Source of the DNA: an uncultured Eubacterium sp.
Lineage (GTDB): Bacteria; Bacillota; Clostridia; Lachnospirales; Lachnospiraceae
Direction of reading: 5' to 3'
DNA length: 55,357 nucleotides
Assembly (NCBI GenBank): GCA_910577225.1
Contig: CAJTMV010000026.1
Span: 1-55,357 of the forward strand
Below the pieces are notes generated by a model that had not been told where the DNA came from, did no database searches, and saw only the letters and a program-made list of their open reading frames with translations. Positions 18,625 to 27,026 of the stretch are shown one piece after another; the first letter of the stretch is position 1, and each line of letters starts with the position of its first letter. A program made the position numbers and the translations under genes.

Positions 18625-19338
18625 TTATTTATTCTTATTTATAATCCTTGTCTCATATTTTCCTGTTTCTATATCAATAAATCTTACAAATAACGATACT
18701 TTGTTCTCCTCGTTTAAGCTGGACCATACCGTATCTGCAAACGTGTCGATCGTGCCCGAAATGCCTACGCGTACCGGCTCTCCCTGAAAGCTCTCCAGCG
18801 GATCGCCGTCTCCCTGATACGTATGGATCAGACGTCCCTCGCCCGCCAGCGGACATTCATACGTAAACGTATGCCGGCAGCACGAATCCGGATTGCCTTC
18901 GTTGCTCTTTAAAATGGACATGGCATAGTTGTATCCGCCGTTTTCAATATGCAAAATACCCGAAATACGCGGCGTATAATTCGGCGCATCCGGTTCGAAG
19001 GTTCTTGTGCGAAGCGCCTGTTCAAACGTCTGCTGCCTGTCCATCAGCTCGTAAATCGTATCCGTCTGATCTCCGTTTGTTACAATTGTCTTATTGCCAA
19101 GCACGCGTACCGGCGCATAGATCACAAGACTTGGATCGCTTAGTTTTGCCGGATCGAACGCCTGCGTACGGATTCCTTCGCCGTCTGTGACGAAAATGCG
19201 ATTGCGGCTGTTGACGCTGCGTCCCATAATAAAATATGCGATGACAGCTTGTTTTTTATCTTCAGACAGACCGATCACGATGCCTCTGCCTGGATAGGAG
19301 TTTGTTTTTAAAAGATGTTCCAAAGATGCGGTTTGCAT
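18625..19338 (-). CDS. IMP cyclohydrolase-like (PurO-type) protein
   Basis: A 237-residue protein of the archaeal-type IMP cyclohydrolase fold (PF07826-like). Recognisable features are the N-terminal NSYPGRGI, a YFIMGRSVNSRNRIF segment, VYAPVR and the NYTPRISGI block. In archaea PurO closes the inosinate ring; in Clostridia that have PurH the role of this homologue is uncertain. The chosen ATG (19338) has AAGGAGGA eight bases upstream. The same frame stays open for another 90 codons, but that part is low-complexity translation of the GT-rich gap and is not likely coding. Its stop is one base from the tgt start. Confidence 0.82.
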   Translation of the reverse strand: MQTASLEHLLKTNSYPGRGIVIGLSEDKKQAVIAYFIMGRSVNSRNRIFVTDGEGIRTQAFDPAKLSDPSLVIYAPVRVLGNKTIVTNGDQTDTIYELMDRQQTFEQALRTRTFEPDAPNYTPRISGILHIENGGYNYAMSILKSNEGNPDSCCRHTFTYECPLAGEGRLIHTYQGDGDPLESFQGEPVRVGISGTIDTFADTVWSSLNEENKVSLFVRFIDIETGKYETRIINKNK

Positions 19339-19416
19339 GTGGGGGTTCCTCCTTTTGTGGTGTGCTTTTTTTGGTGTGCTTTTTTTTGTGTGGGGGGGGG
19401 TTGTGGCTGCGCGGAC

Positions 19417-19652
19417 GCTGGGAGAGGGGCGCTGCCTGGTCTGCCGGTGTCTGTTCCAGAATGTTAAGAATCCGCAGGCATTCTGCGTCTGGGCGGTGGT
19501 ACCGGACGGTCGTGACGCCTGGTTCGCCCTGGCGGAATGCCAGCGGCTAAAGGCGTCACTTGGCTTCGCCCCTGTTTTGCGGGCAGAATGCCAGGGGATT
19601 CTAAACATTCTTCCAAAGCCACCGGCAGACCAGGCAGCGTCCCTCTCCCGGC
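19417..19652. repeat. 236-bp imperfect palindromic element with nested hairpins
   Basis: The 69-base arms 19417-19485 and 19584-19652 are inverted copies of each other with only scattered mismatches. They share the runs GGGAGAGGG/CCCTCTCCC, GCTGCCTGGTCTGCCGGTG and its complement, and GCATTCTG/CAGAATGC. The 98-base centre has its own hairpin, GTGACGCC (19512-19519) with GGCGTCAC (19552-19559), enclosing CTGGC/GCCAG. Transcribed from either strand it would fold into a long branched stem. It could be a MITE/REP-like element or a structured RNA. No flanking target-site duplication was recognised. Confidence 0.8.
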
Positions 19653-19867
19653 TGGTTTTTGGAAGGCACTGAAAAAGCTATGCCTTGATGGTTTGGCTGG
19701 TTTTGAGGGTTATGGTGTGTGGGGGTGTTTCGTCAGTCTGTTTTAAGGACTTTTTTGGTGCCATGGTTTTGGAAGGCACTGAAAAAGCTATGCCTTGATG
19801 GTTTGCCTGGTTTTTGGAGTTATGGTGGGTTGTTTTGTCAGTCTGCCTAAAGGACTTTTTTAGTGTA
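19653..19867. repeat. Tandem duplication, 110-bp period
   Basis: GGAAGGCACTGAAAAAGCTA occurs at 19661 and again at 19771, followed in both copies by TGCCTTGATGGTTT, a GT-rich stretch, GTCAGTCTG and AAGGACTTTTTT. A third partial start (TGGTTTTGGAAA) follows at about 19868. The copies have diverged mainly in the GT-rich middle. Confidence 0.8.
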
Positions 19868-19983
19868 CTGGTTTTGGAAAGTGGTGTGTGGATGGTTCTG
19901 TGTGTCTGGTATGGCTGGTTTCTGATGTTCGTTTTGGTGTGACGTCTGGGGAACAGTCAGATGATGGGTGTGTTGTGTTGGGG

Positions 19984-21240
19984 TTAGATATATTGTTTTA
20001 AGTGCTCTGCGCGGTGTTTCCATCGGTGATACTGTTGGGCTGTGTTTTTTCCGTGGAGGGAAATTTTATACAGGTCTTCTGGATGCTGCAGCAGGTCGGT
20101 CACCAGATGAGGCAGTTGTTCCAGATGGCTTAGATCGTAGTAAATGATGGTATCTTTATGTGTGAACTGTTCGCGCAGGTAAGTGCTGTCGTCGGTCAGG
20201 GCTGCGGTTCCTGCGAGCATGGCTGTAAATATACGATCGTGTGCTCCGTCTTTAAACCAGGGCATTGTATTCAGAGCTATTTTGGCCTGTGTGGTGGCCT
20301 GTACGCAGGCTGCGGAGTTTACCATATGTCCGGTCGTTATCAGATTTTGCGGATGGGTGCAGCGTATCTGGTCCCAGTCTTTGCCGGACAGATGGATTTT
20401 GATTCCGCCTTCTGCCAGTATGCGTACGGTTTTTTCCCGAAAAAAAGTACGTATCCACAAATCCACGGCTGGCATGGAGCTCATGCCTTCGCATAGCTGT
20501 GCGTCGGTCAGATCTGGTATCTCGCGGCGTAAATAGGTCTCGATACAGGACAGCAGATCCTGTTTGGGATTGTGCAGAAACGCTTCGATAATCTCATGAT
20601 AAAAATCACGGTATTCCGGTTCCATTGCCGCTATTTGTCTGTCAATATTGGACACAGGCACATAATTTGCCGTAAAGACAAGCGGGTAAGGACGCTGCAT
20701 CCACTGTTCAAATGCCGGTTCGGCAGCGCCTGCTTTTGTAATGCCGATGTCCTGCGGATACTGTGGCGGGTTTTTGTCTGGATGGTCGTTATCCAGGAAA
20801 CAGTTTCCGGCAAGCGGTAAAAATTCGCAGAAGATGTCCGGATAGAACCGGTGCATATAAGCGACATGATCCCTGTCAATGCAAAACGTCCGAAGATTTG
20901 CCGCCGGATACTGCAGCGCCTGATAATAATATACAGGATGATCCACCATAATGTTCAGGCATGGGATATCCAGTTTTTCAAAGAGACTGACCACGGGCTC
21001 TCCCGTATCGTCTGATTCCCACAGATCTTCTTCTCCGCTTAATCCGATAAAATTAAACGTAATGAGCACCGCTTTTTTTTGCTGCACAGCCTGCCGCAGT
21101 TTCCATGCGCTGCGTCCGGTCTGGTCCAGATCGATCCAGAAGATCTCGTATCCGGATTCTTCAAAAGCGTCTGCCAGCTGCATGGAAAAATAAGTAAGCG
21201 TTTCAACGGCATGTTTGCAAAATATGATTATTTTATTCAT
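19984..21240 (-). CDS. CgeB/YkvP-like glycosyltransferase family protein
   Basis: A 418-residue cytosolic protein. The N-terminal half resembles a Rossmann-type domain (KIIIFCKHAVETLTYFSMQLADAFEESG). The C-terminal 150 residues resemble the spore-protein CgeB/YkvP glycosyltransferase domain, with a nucleotide-sugar-binding-like segment (PWFKDGAHDRIFTAMLAGTAALTDDSTYLRE). Acceptor and sugar cannot be predicted. I chose ATG 21240: the preceding stop is TAA one base before it (coupled to the DUF711 gene), and there is no separate ribosome binding site. The palindromic gap lies downstream. Confidence 0.65.
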   Translation of the reverse strand: MNKIIIFCKHAVETLTYFSMQLADAFEESGYEIFWIDLDQTGRSAWKLRQAVQQKKAVLITFNFIGLSGEEDLWESDDTGEPVVSLFEKLDIPCLNIMVDHPVYYYQALQYPAANLRTFCIDRDHVAYMHRFYPDIFCEFLPLAGNCFLDNDHPDKNPPQYPQDIGITKAGAAEPAFEQWMQRPYPLVFTANYVPVSNIDRQIAAMEPEYRDFYHEIIEAFLHNPKQDLLSCIETYLRREIPDLTDAQLCEGMSSMPAVDLWIRTFFREKTVRILAEGGIKIHLSGKDWDQIRCTHPQNLITTGHMVNSAACVQATTQAKIALNTMPWFKDGAHDRIFTAMLAGTAALTDDSTYLREQFTHKDTIIYYDLSHLEQLPHLVTDLLQHPEDLYKISLHGKNTAQQYHRWKHRAEHLKQYI

Positions 21241-21241
21241 A

Positions 21242-22606
21242 TTAGTTTTTAAAACTGTGAACAGGCGCAGGTATTCTGCCTGTGCGGTTGACAAACGCGC
21301 TGCAGTCGTATGGATTGACCGGCATAATCGGCGCATAGCCGAGCAGTCCGCCAAACTCTGCTTTTTCCCCGACATTCTTGCCAATCACTGGTATCAGACG
21401 CACTGCGGTCGTCTTCTGATTAATCATTCCGATCGCCATCTCATCTGCGATAATGCCGGAAATGGTACTGGCTTTTGTATCTCCCGGCACTGCGATCATA
21501 TCCAGCCCCACCGAACAGACGCAGGTCATGGCTTCCAGTTTTTCCAGCGTCAGCGCCTTTGCCTCGACGGCATCGATCATTCCCTGATCCTCGCTGACTG
21601 GTATAAACGCGCCGCTGAGTCCGCCGACGTAAGAAGACGCCATAATACCGCCTTTTTTTACCTGATCGTTTAACAGAGCGAGCGCTGCGGTCGTGCCGGG
21701 CGCGCCTGCGTATTCGACGCCGATTTCATGCAGGATGTCCGCCACACTGTCGCCGATCGCAGGCGTCGGAGCGAGCGACAGATCGATAATGCCAAACGGA
21801 ATCCCAAGACGTCTCGACGCTTCCTGTGCCACAAGCTGGCCCACGCGCGTAATTTTAAAAGCGGTCTTTTTAATCGTCTCGCAGAGCACTTCAAAGCTCT
21901 CGCCGCGTACCTGTTCCAGCGCGGTCTTTACAACGCCCGGGCCGCTGACTCCGACATGGATGACTGCGTCCGCCTCTGTAACGCCATGAAACGCGCCTGC
22001 CATAAACGGATTGTCGTCCGGCGCGTTGCAAAAAATGACCAGCTTCGCGCATCCGATGGAATCCTTCTCTTTGGTCCGTTCCGCGGTCTGTCTGACGATT
22101 TCGCCCATTAACCGGACCGCATCCATATCGATCCCGGTCTTTGTCGAGCCTACGTTAACCGAGCTGCATACAAAGTCTGTCTCCGCCAGGGCTGCCGGAA
22201 TCGAGCGGATCAGATTTTCGTCTGCCTGCGTCATGCCTTTGGAGACAAGCGCCGAATATCCGCCGATAAAATTGACGCCTGCCTTTTTTGCCGCCCGGTC
22301 CAGCGTATGCGCAATCGTTACAAAATCATCCGGCGTTTTACAGGCCGCGCCGCCGATCAGCGCAATCGGCGTAACTGAAATCCGTTTGTTTACGATTGGA
22401 ATACAGTAGCTATTTTCGATCTTCTGCCCGACCGCTACAAGATCTCTGGCTACCGTCGTAATTTTACTATATATTTTTTCATTTAATTTTTCCAGATCCG
22501 AGTCGATACAGTCCAGCAGGCTGATACCGAGCGTGATTGTACGCACGTCCAGGTTTTCCTGCTCGATCATCTTATTCGTTTCTGCTACTTCTCGTATATT
22601 AATCAT
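21242..22606 (-). CDS. PFL family / DUF711 (UPF0210) protein
   Basis: A 454-residue member of the UPF0210/DUF711 family, which has a pyruvate-formate-lyase-like fold but no assigned reaction. Family features are the N-terminal MINIREVAETNKMI, the VNKRISVTPIALIGG segment, GVSGPGVVK and the C-terminal SGAFIPVSEDQGM. In many Firmicutes this gene directly follows the small ACT protein, as here (42-base gap). This suggests that the ACT protein regulates it. Confidence 0.9.
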   Translation of the reverse strand: MINIREVAETNKMIEQENLDVRTITLGISLLDCIDSDLEKLNEKIYSKITTVARDLVAVGQKIENSYCIPIVNKRISVTPIALIGGAACKTPDDFVTIAHTLDRAAKKAGVNFIGGYSALVSKGMTQADENLIRSIPAALAETDFVCSSVNVGSTKTGIDMDAVRLMGEIVRQTAERTKEKDSIGCAKLVIFCNAPDDNPFMAGAFHGVTEADAVIHVGVSGPGVVKTALEQVRGESFEVLCETIKKTAFKITRVGQLVAQEASRRLGIPFGIIDLSLAPTPAIGDSVADILHEIGVEYAGAPGTTAALALLNDQVKKGGIMASSYVGGLSGAFIPVSEDQGMIDAVEAKALTLEKLEAMTCVCSVGLDMIAVPGDTKASTISGIIADEMAIGMINQKTTAVRLIPVIGKNVGEKAEFGGLLGYAPIMPVNPYDCSAFVNRTGRIPAPVHSFKN

Positions 22607-22648
22607 GGGAAATCTGCTACCAGAGCCATTCCTTTCTTTATATTTCTA

Positions 22649-22945
22649 TTATATCCGATGCATTTTCTCAAAAATTTCTTCTTTCTGACACTTAATGCTG
22701 ACGCCGATTTGTTCGCCAATTTTATCCAGTTCATCCGAACACTTTGAAAACGATACTTCGGAATCGCTCATTTCCACGATCATCATCATATGAAAATATC
22801 CCTTGACAATCGTCTGTGAAATGTCCAGTACGTTGATATTGTTGTTGGACAAATACGTACATACTTTTGCAATAATTCCAACGGTATCTTTGCCAAGTAC
22901 TGTAATAATCGTCTTATCGGATCGTTTTTCTGTTGTCTGCTCCAT
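22649..22945 (-). CDS. ACT domain protein, UPF0237 family
   Basis: A 98-residue protein made almost entirely of one or two ACT-like units (ITVLGKDTVGIIAKVCTYLSNNNINVLDISQ). It is a probable small-molecule sensor paired with the DUF711 protein downstream. ATG 22945 is chosen because it leaves a normal family length; an ATG at 22981 is possible and neither has a strong Shine-Dalgarno. Confidence 0.85.
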   Translation of the reverse strand: MEQTTEKRSDKTIITVLGKDTVGIIAKVCTYLSNNNINVLDISQTIVKGYFHMMMIVEMSDSEVSFSKCSDELDKIGEQIGVSIKCQKEEIFEKMHRI

Positions 22946-22990
22946 TGATTTTCTCTCTTTCTTTTTCCATAAATTGTCCATACCGCCCGA

Positions 22991-23788
22991 TTACGCACAG
23001 ATCATCTGTGACGCCTCGCCGCGCTTTGCCACATAGATTGGGAAATCGTCCCCTTTGTAAGGATTTTCTCCCATCGATACTTCCAGACGAACCGTCTCGT
23101 ACGCAAGCTCTGCAAAATTATTTTCCTGGCTCAGATGTCCGAGCACAACCGCTTTGAACCGATCATGCAAAAGCCGCCCGAGAAGCTGTCCGGACAGCAC
23201 ATTGGATAAATGCCCTCTGTCGCCCAGAATACGCTGTTTTAACGGATATGGATAACTTCCTGTCTGCAGCATACGAACGTCATGATTGGCTTCCAGCAAA
23301 ATCACGTCCATGTCCTGCAGCTTTTCTACCAGACAGTCGTCGTATGTCCCGAGATCTGTAATAACACCGATTTTTTTCGTATCGCTCTTCATAATATACG
23401 CAACCGGGTCCGCCGCGTCATGCGAGATCGAAATCGGATGTACGATCATATCTCCAATCGGAAATTCCTGCTCCGGTACAATCGGATGCAGCAGAGCCGG
23501 ATCGATCTTTCCGACAGACTTTACCGAGCGTATGGCGTCAAGCGTCCCCTGTGTGCCATAAATGGGCAGTCCGTAACGTCTTGCCAAAACGCCGAGTCCC
23601 GCGATATGATCGATATGCTCATGCGTAATCAGTATTGCTTCCATTTCACTTGTTTTCAATCCAGCCGAATTGAGTCCCGTCTCTATCCTTTTGCCGCTGA
23701 TGCCTGCATCTATGAGCAGATGAGAGTCCTGCGTGCCGACACAGATACAGTTTCCGCTGCTGCCGCTTGCAATACTACATAATTCCAT
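22991..23788 (-). CDS. Metallo-beta-lactamase fold hydrolase, WalJ/YycJ-like
   Basis: A 265-residue MBL-fold hydrolase with the metal motif THEHIDH. The N-terminal ELCSIASGSSGNC segment is typical of the YycJ/WalJ group, which is linked to DNA processing and cell-wall control. ATG 23788 follows AAGGAAAA and lies one base past the TAA of the upstream CoaE-FtsA frame, so translation is probably coupled. Confidence 0.9.
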   Translation of the reverse strand: MELCSIASGSSGNCICVGTQDSHLLIDAGISGKRIETGLNSAGLKTSEMEAILITHEHIDHIAGLGVLARRYGLPIYGTQGTLDAIRSVKSVGKIDPALLHPIVPEQEFPIGDMIVHPISISHDAADPVAYIMKSDTKKIGVITDLGTYDDCLVEKLQDMDVILLEANHDVRMLQTGSYPYPLKQRILGDRGHLSNVLSGQLLGRLLHDRFKAVVLGHLSQENNFAELAYETVRLEVSMGENPYKGDDFPIYVAKRGEASQMICA

Positions 23789-23789
23789 C

Positions 23790-26700
23790 TTAATTTTCCT
23801 TCCAATAAATTTCGATCTTATCCCCTGTGTGCAGCCGCTGCGTATATTGCGCGTCTTCGCCATTGACCCGTGTCACAAGCATCCGCCCCCGCGACTGTGA
23901 CAGATCAAATAAAATATAATCAAAAATGTCAACAAAAATATATTCTTTTTTGTCCTTCATCGTGATCGTTTCGCCATTGACACTGATCTGACAGACCGGT
24001 CCTGCCGGCTCGACCGCCGGTTCCGGCGACGCCCCCGACACCGGACCTGTATACGCAGCGTCCGCCGCCGCGCCTGCAAGCGTATCTTTGACGACATCGA
24101 GCAGGACTTCTGCGTCTGCTGGTATGGCCGCTGACGGTTCTGCCGCGTCAGATCCGGCGCTTTCCGCCTGTACAGACGCCTCCTGTCCTGACACTGTCTG
24201 CGGATACAGATCGGTGACTTCCGGCAATGGCGGCAGCTCAGCCGGCATATCCGGAAGTTCTTTCGCTGCGGCTGCCGCTGCGTTTGTATACTGCGGCTGT
24301 GTTTCCTGTGAAGGCGCATGGACTTGCTGCGTCTGTGCATTTGCCTGCGGCTGCCGCGTTTCCTGTGACTGCGCATTTGTTTGTCGTAACGGCATTTCCT
24401 GCAGCTGTACTCCTTGCTGCGGCAGCGCCGGATTTTCCTGCTGTGACGCCGGATGCTGCGGCAGTGCCGGGATTTCCTGCTGCGGCAGCATTGGAATCTC
24501 CGCCGTGTCTCTCTGCGGCAGCGCTGCCTGCTGCGCCGGCTCCGGCAGTCTTTTCGGCGGCGCGTCCGGATAGACGTCCTGCGGTGTGGATCGATAGGAA
24601 ATTACCTTCCAGTCTACGCTAAAGTTCTCGTATACAAGCGCCTGCAGGTCTTCCACACGGTTGTTGACTAAAATATCCGCGCTCATATCCAGTTCCACAT
24701 CCATAAATTCCGCCAGCTGCGCCACCGTATAAAAACTTCTTGTAACGATGGCATCATGCTCTTTGATCTCGTAAGTCGGCGGCTCCAGAATGCCGTTTAC
24801 CTCAACATATCGCGGACATGTAATCAGCTTGCCGTTTACTTCAAACGTAATCGTGGAGCTGTGGTATTCTTCCAGCTGGCCGACCAGATAATGCGCCTCT
24901 CTTCCTGCTGTGGAAGGTTCGATCGTAATGACGCAGTTTGGCTCGATCGGCGTATTGATCGAAGCCGGACGGTCGTTCATCCTTATAATCGCAGCTTCTC
25001 CTGCGTCTCCTCTTACGATACGCGGTCTGCCGTTTACCGTAAAATTAATCTCGCGTCCGCGTTTTGGAAACAGCTGATCGTTTGGAAATCCTGCCTGTAT
25101 AGCCGCGTCTACAATCGTCAGCTTGTTATTATCATACAGCTTTAACCGCTCGCCGTTAAAACGTACCATAATAAAATTGTTTTTCTGTTCATAGTAATTC
25201 AGACAGATGCCGACCGGCGTTACGAGCAGCGGATCCTTTTCAATATCGTCCTGCAAAAACGTCACTTCTTTTAACACTTCCGCACCGCGCAGCGCTACCC
25301 GCTCCTGCGGCAGCTCCAGTTTTTGCGCAAGCATTTGGTCGAACCCGTGAATCTTTCCGCCACCGCCGACAATAAACGTCGCGCTGACACTCTGCTCTCC
25401 GTTTAATTCCTTAATCTTGGCCGCTACCTCCGTCGTCATTTTATCGACCAGAGGCTCGGTCAGCTTCCATACTTCTTCTGCCTTGATCGTATGCTTTAAG
25501 CTCATAATGTCTTCAAATTCGATCTCGTCGTCGACCGCCGCCGACAGCTTGATATGCTCCGCCATCTTAAAGTCGACCAGATAATGCTGTACGATCATTT
25601 CTGTCAGTTCGTCTCCGGCAAACGGAATCATACCGTAGGCGATAATACTGCCGTCTCTCGTCAGCGAAATATCCGACGTGCCCGCGCCGACATCCACAAG
25701 CGCAATATTCAGCATACGGAAGTTTTCCGGAATCGCCACGTCGATCGCGGCAATCGGCTCCAGCGTCATATTCGCAACCGTAAGTCCCGCAAATCCGACA
25801 GCCATATACAATCCGTCTACAACGTCTTCCGGCAGAAACGTCACAATAATTTTTTCCGAAATCTTATCCGCCTTATGGCTCTCCAGATTGGAAAATATTT
25901 CGTCGTTAATATAATATTTCATGACCGAATAGCCAACGCAGTAAAACTTGTATTTTGTATCGTTCGCATCTTTTAATTCCTGCGCCGCTTTATCCACGCC
26001 AAGCAGATCCAGCGTATGGATGTGTTCCCCTGTTACGACGGTTTCCTCCGGAAACTCATATTCCACATAGGTCGTCACTGTTTTTAACACACGTCCGGCT
26101 GCCGCGATACAGACTTCGGTCAGCTCCTGTCCGATCTGGTCTTCCAGTTTTTCCTTAATGATGGAAATCGTACGCCCGACGCGGCCGATATCATGAATCT
26201 GCCCGTCCAGCATCGCTCTTGTCTCATGCTCCATGGCATACTGTGCGACTACTACAAATTCTTTATCTTTTTTATATCCTACCGTACCTACCACGTTGCG
26301 CGTACCGATGTCCAGCCCGAATACGTATTGCAGCTCTTCTTCCTTCTGTGCGTCCTTTTTTCTGTCCTCCCGTCCGGGTGTTCTTTCCATACTTCTGTCT
26401 CCTTTATCATTCAGCAGCTGCGCCAGCTGCAAATAAACCTGCGCAATCGGTCCATTATTATCTATTACTACCTGACAGTGTCTGCGATACTCCCCTTCGG
26501 TCAGCTGCGCCGCAAACATCTGCTCTATTTTTTCATCCGAATAACCGCGGGTCTCAATCAGACGCTGCCTGCGGTTTTCTTCTGTCACATAGACATACCA
26601 CAATTCGTCGCAGATCTGCCCGTAACCGTCTTCGATCAGCAGCGCCGCTTCCAATACGACATAATCTGTCGAGCCGCTTCGGCGTTCTTTTTCCACTTCC

Positions 26701-26996
26701 TTTAAAATATATTCCTTGACTGCAGGATGGACGATATCGTTTAACCGTTCCCTCTTTTCTTCGTCTGCAAAGATAATTTCCGCCAGACGCTGTCTGTTGA
26801 ATCTGCCGTTATGGAGCCATATTTTCTCCTGTGCAAATTCTTTCTGCAGTCTTACGTAACAGTCATATCCAGGCTCCATAATCTCATGGGCGACCTCGTC
26901 TGCAACCAGCGTCCTGACTCTGTAATTTTTTCTCAGATAGGCAAGTATGGTAGACTTTCCAGCTCCGACCCCGCCCGTAATTCCAATAAATTTCAT
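23790..26996 (-). CDS. CoaE dephospho-CoA kinase fused in frame to an FtsA-like protein
   Basis: One continuous open frame encodes two proteins that are normally separate. Residues are counted from the GTG at 27005. Residues 4-200 are dephospho-CoA kinase (last step of CoA synthesis), with P-loop GGVGAGKST. Residues from 206 are an actin-like FtsA/PilM-type ATPase (GLDIGTRN phosphate loop, DVGAGTSDIS, VGGGGKI). A Pro/Gln/Ala-rich linker (about 840-1000) and a C-terminal beta-grasp-like domain follow. An ATG at 26390 (residue 206) has AAAGGAG eight bases upstream, so the FtsA-like part can start independently. Either the CoaE stop codon has been lost or both products are made. The main start is probably ATG 26996, which has AGGGTG upstream; GTG 27005 is possible. 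It follows polA and is coupled to the walJ-like gene. Confidence 0.85.
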   Translation of the reverse strand: MKFIGITGGVGAGKSTILAYLRKNYRVRTLVADEVAHEIMEPGYDCYVRLQKEFAQEKIWLHNGRFNRQRLAEIIFADEEKRERLNDIVHPAVKEYILKEVEKERRSGSTDYVVLEAALLIEDGYGQICDELWYVYVTEENRRQRLIETRGYSDEKIEQMFAAQLTEGEYRRHCQVVIDNNGPIAQVYLQLAQLLNDKGDRSMERTPGREDRKKDAQKEEELQYVFGLDIGTRNVVGTVGYKKDKEFVVVAQYAMEHETRAMLDGQIHDIGRVGRTISIIKEKLEDQIGQELTEVCIAAAGRVLKTVTTYVEYEFPEETVVTGEHIHTLDLLGVDKAAQELKDANDTKYKFYCVGYSVMKYYINDEIFSNLESHKADKISEKIIVTFLPEDVVDGLYMAVGFAGLTVANMTLEPIAAIDVAIPENFRMLNIALVDVGAGTSDISLTRDGSIIAYGMIPFAGDELTEMIVQHYLVDFKMAEHIKLSAAVDDEIEFEDIMSLKHTIKAEEVWKLTEPLVDKMTTEVAAKIKELNGEQSVSATFIVGGGGKIHGFDQMLAQKLELPQERVALRGAEVLKEVTFLQDDIEKDPLLVTPVGICLNYYEQKNNFIMVRFNGERLKLYDNNKLTIVDAAIQAGFPNDQLFPKRGREINFTVNGRPRIVRGDAGEAAIIRMNDRPASINTPIEPNCVITIEPSTAGREAHYLVGQLEEYHSSTITFEVNGKLITCPRYVEVNGILEPPTYEIKEHDAIVTRSFYTVAQLAEFMDVELDMSADILVNNRVEDLQALVYENFSVDWKVISYRSTPQDVYPDAPPKRLPEPAQQAALPQRDTAEIPMLPQQEIPALPQHPASQQENPALPQQGVQLQEMPLRQTNAQSQETRQPQANAQTQQVHAPSQETQPQYTNAAAAAAKELPDMPAELPPLPEVTDLYPQTVSGQEASVQAESAGSDAAEPSAAIPADAEVLLDVVKDTLAGAAADAAYTGPVSGASPEPAVEPAGPVCQISVNGETITMKDKKEYIFVDIFDYILFDLSQSRGRMLVTRVNGEDAQYTQRLHTGDKIEIYWKEN
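26379..26404 (-). promoter_or_regulatory. Internal ribosome binding site and ATG for the FtsA-like product
   Basis: On the minus strand AAAGGAG, an eight-base spacer and ATG (26390) occur in the same frame as the upstream CoaE part with no intervening stop. This is a typical start region, so re-initiation or independent initiation within the fused frame is likely. Confidence 0.7.
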
Positions 26997-27026
26997 TCTG
27001 CTCACCCTGACCGTTTCTTTCTTTAT

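Larger units (their letters stand above)
19339..19983. other. 645-bp GT-rich non-coding gap with palindrome and tandem repeat
   Basis: No convincing gene. On the plus strand the sequence is strikingly rich in G and T with long T and G runs (including ten consecutive G near 19392-19401). It contains the large inverted-repeat element and the 110-bp tandem repeat listed separately. About 100 bases (19870-19980) before the glycosyltransferase stop hold nothing I recognise. Confidence 0.7.

Noticed and set aside
19339..19608. Ninety-codon N-terminal extension of the PurO-like protein
   Set aside because: The extension is low-complexity translation of the GT-rich gap and includes one palindrome arm. 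The internal ATG at 19338 has a strong ribosome binding site and gives the family length.
19417..19652. Group II intron or integron attC site as an explanation for the palindrome
   Set aside because: No domain V-like sequence, no reverse transcriptase or integrase, and no attC core sites were seen.
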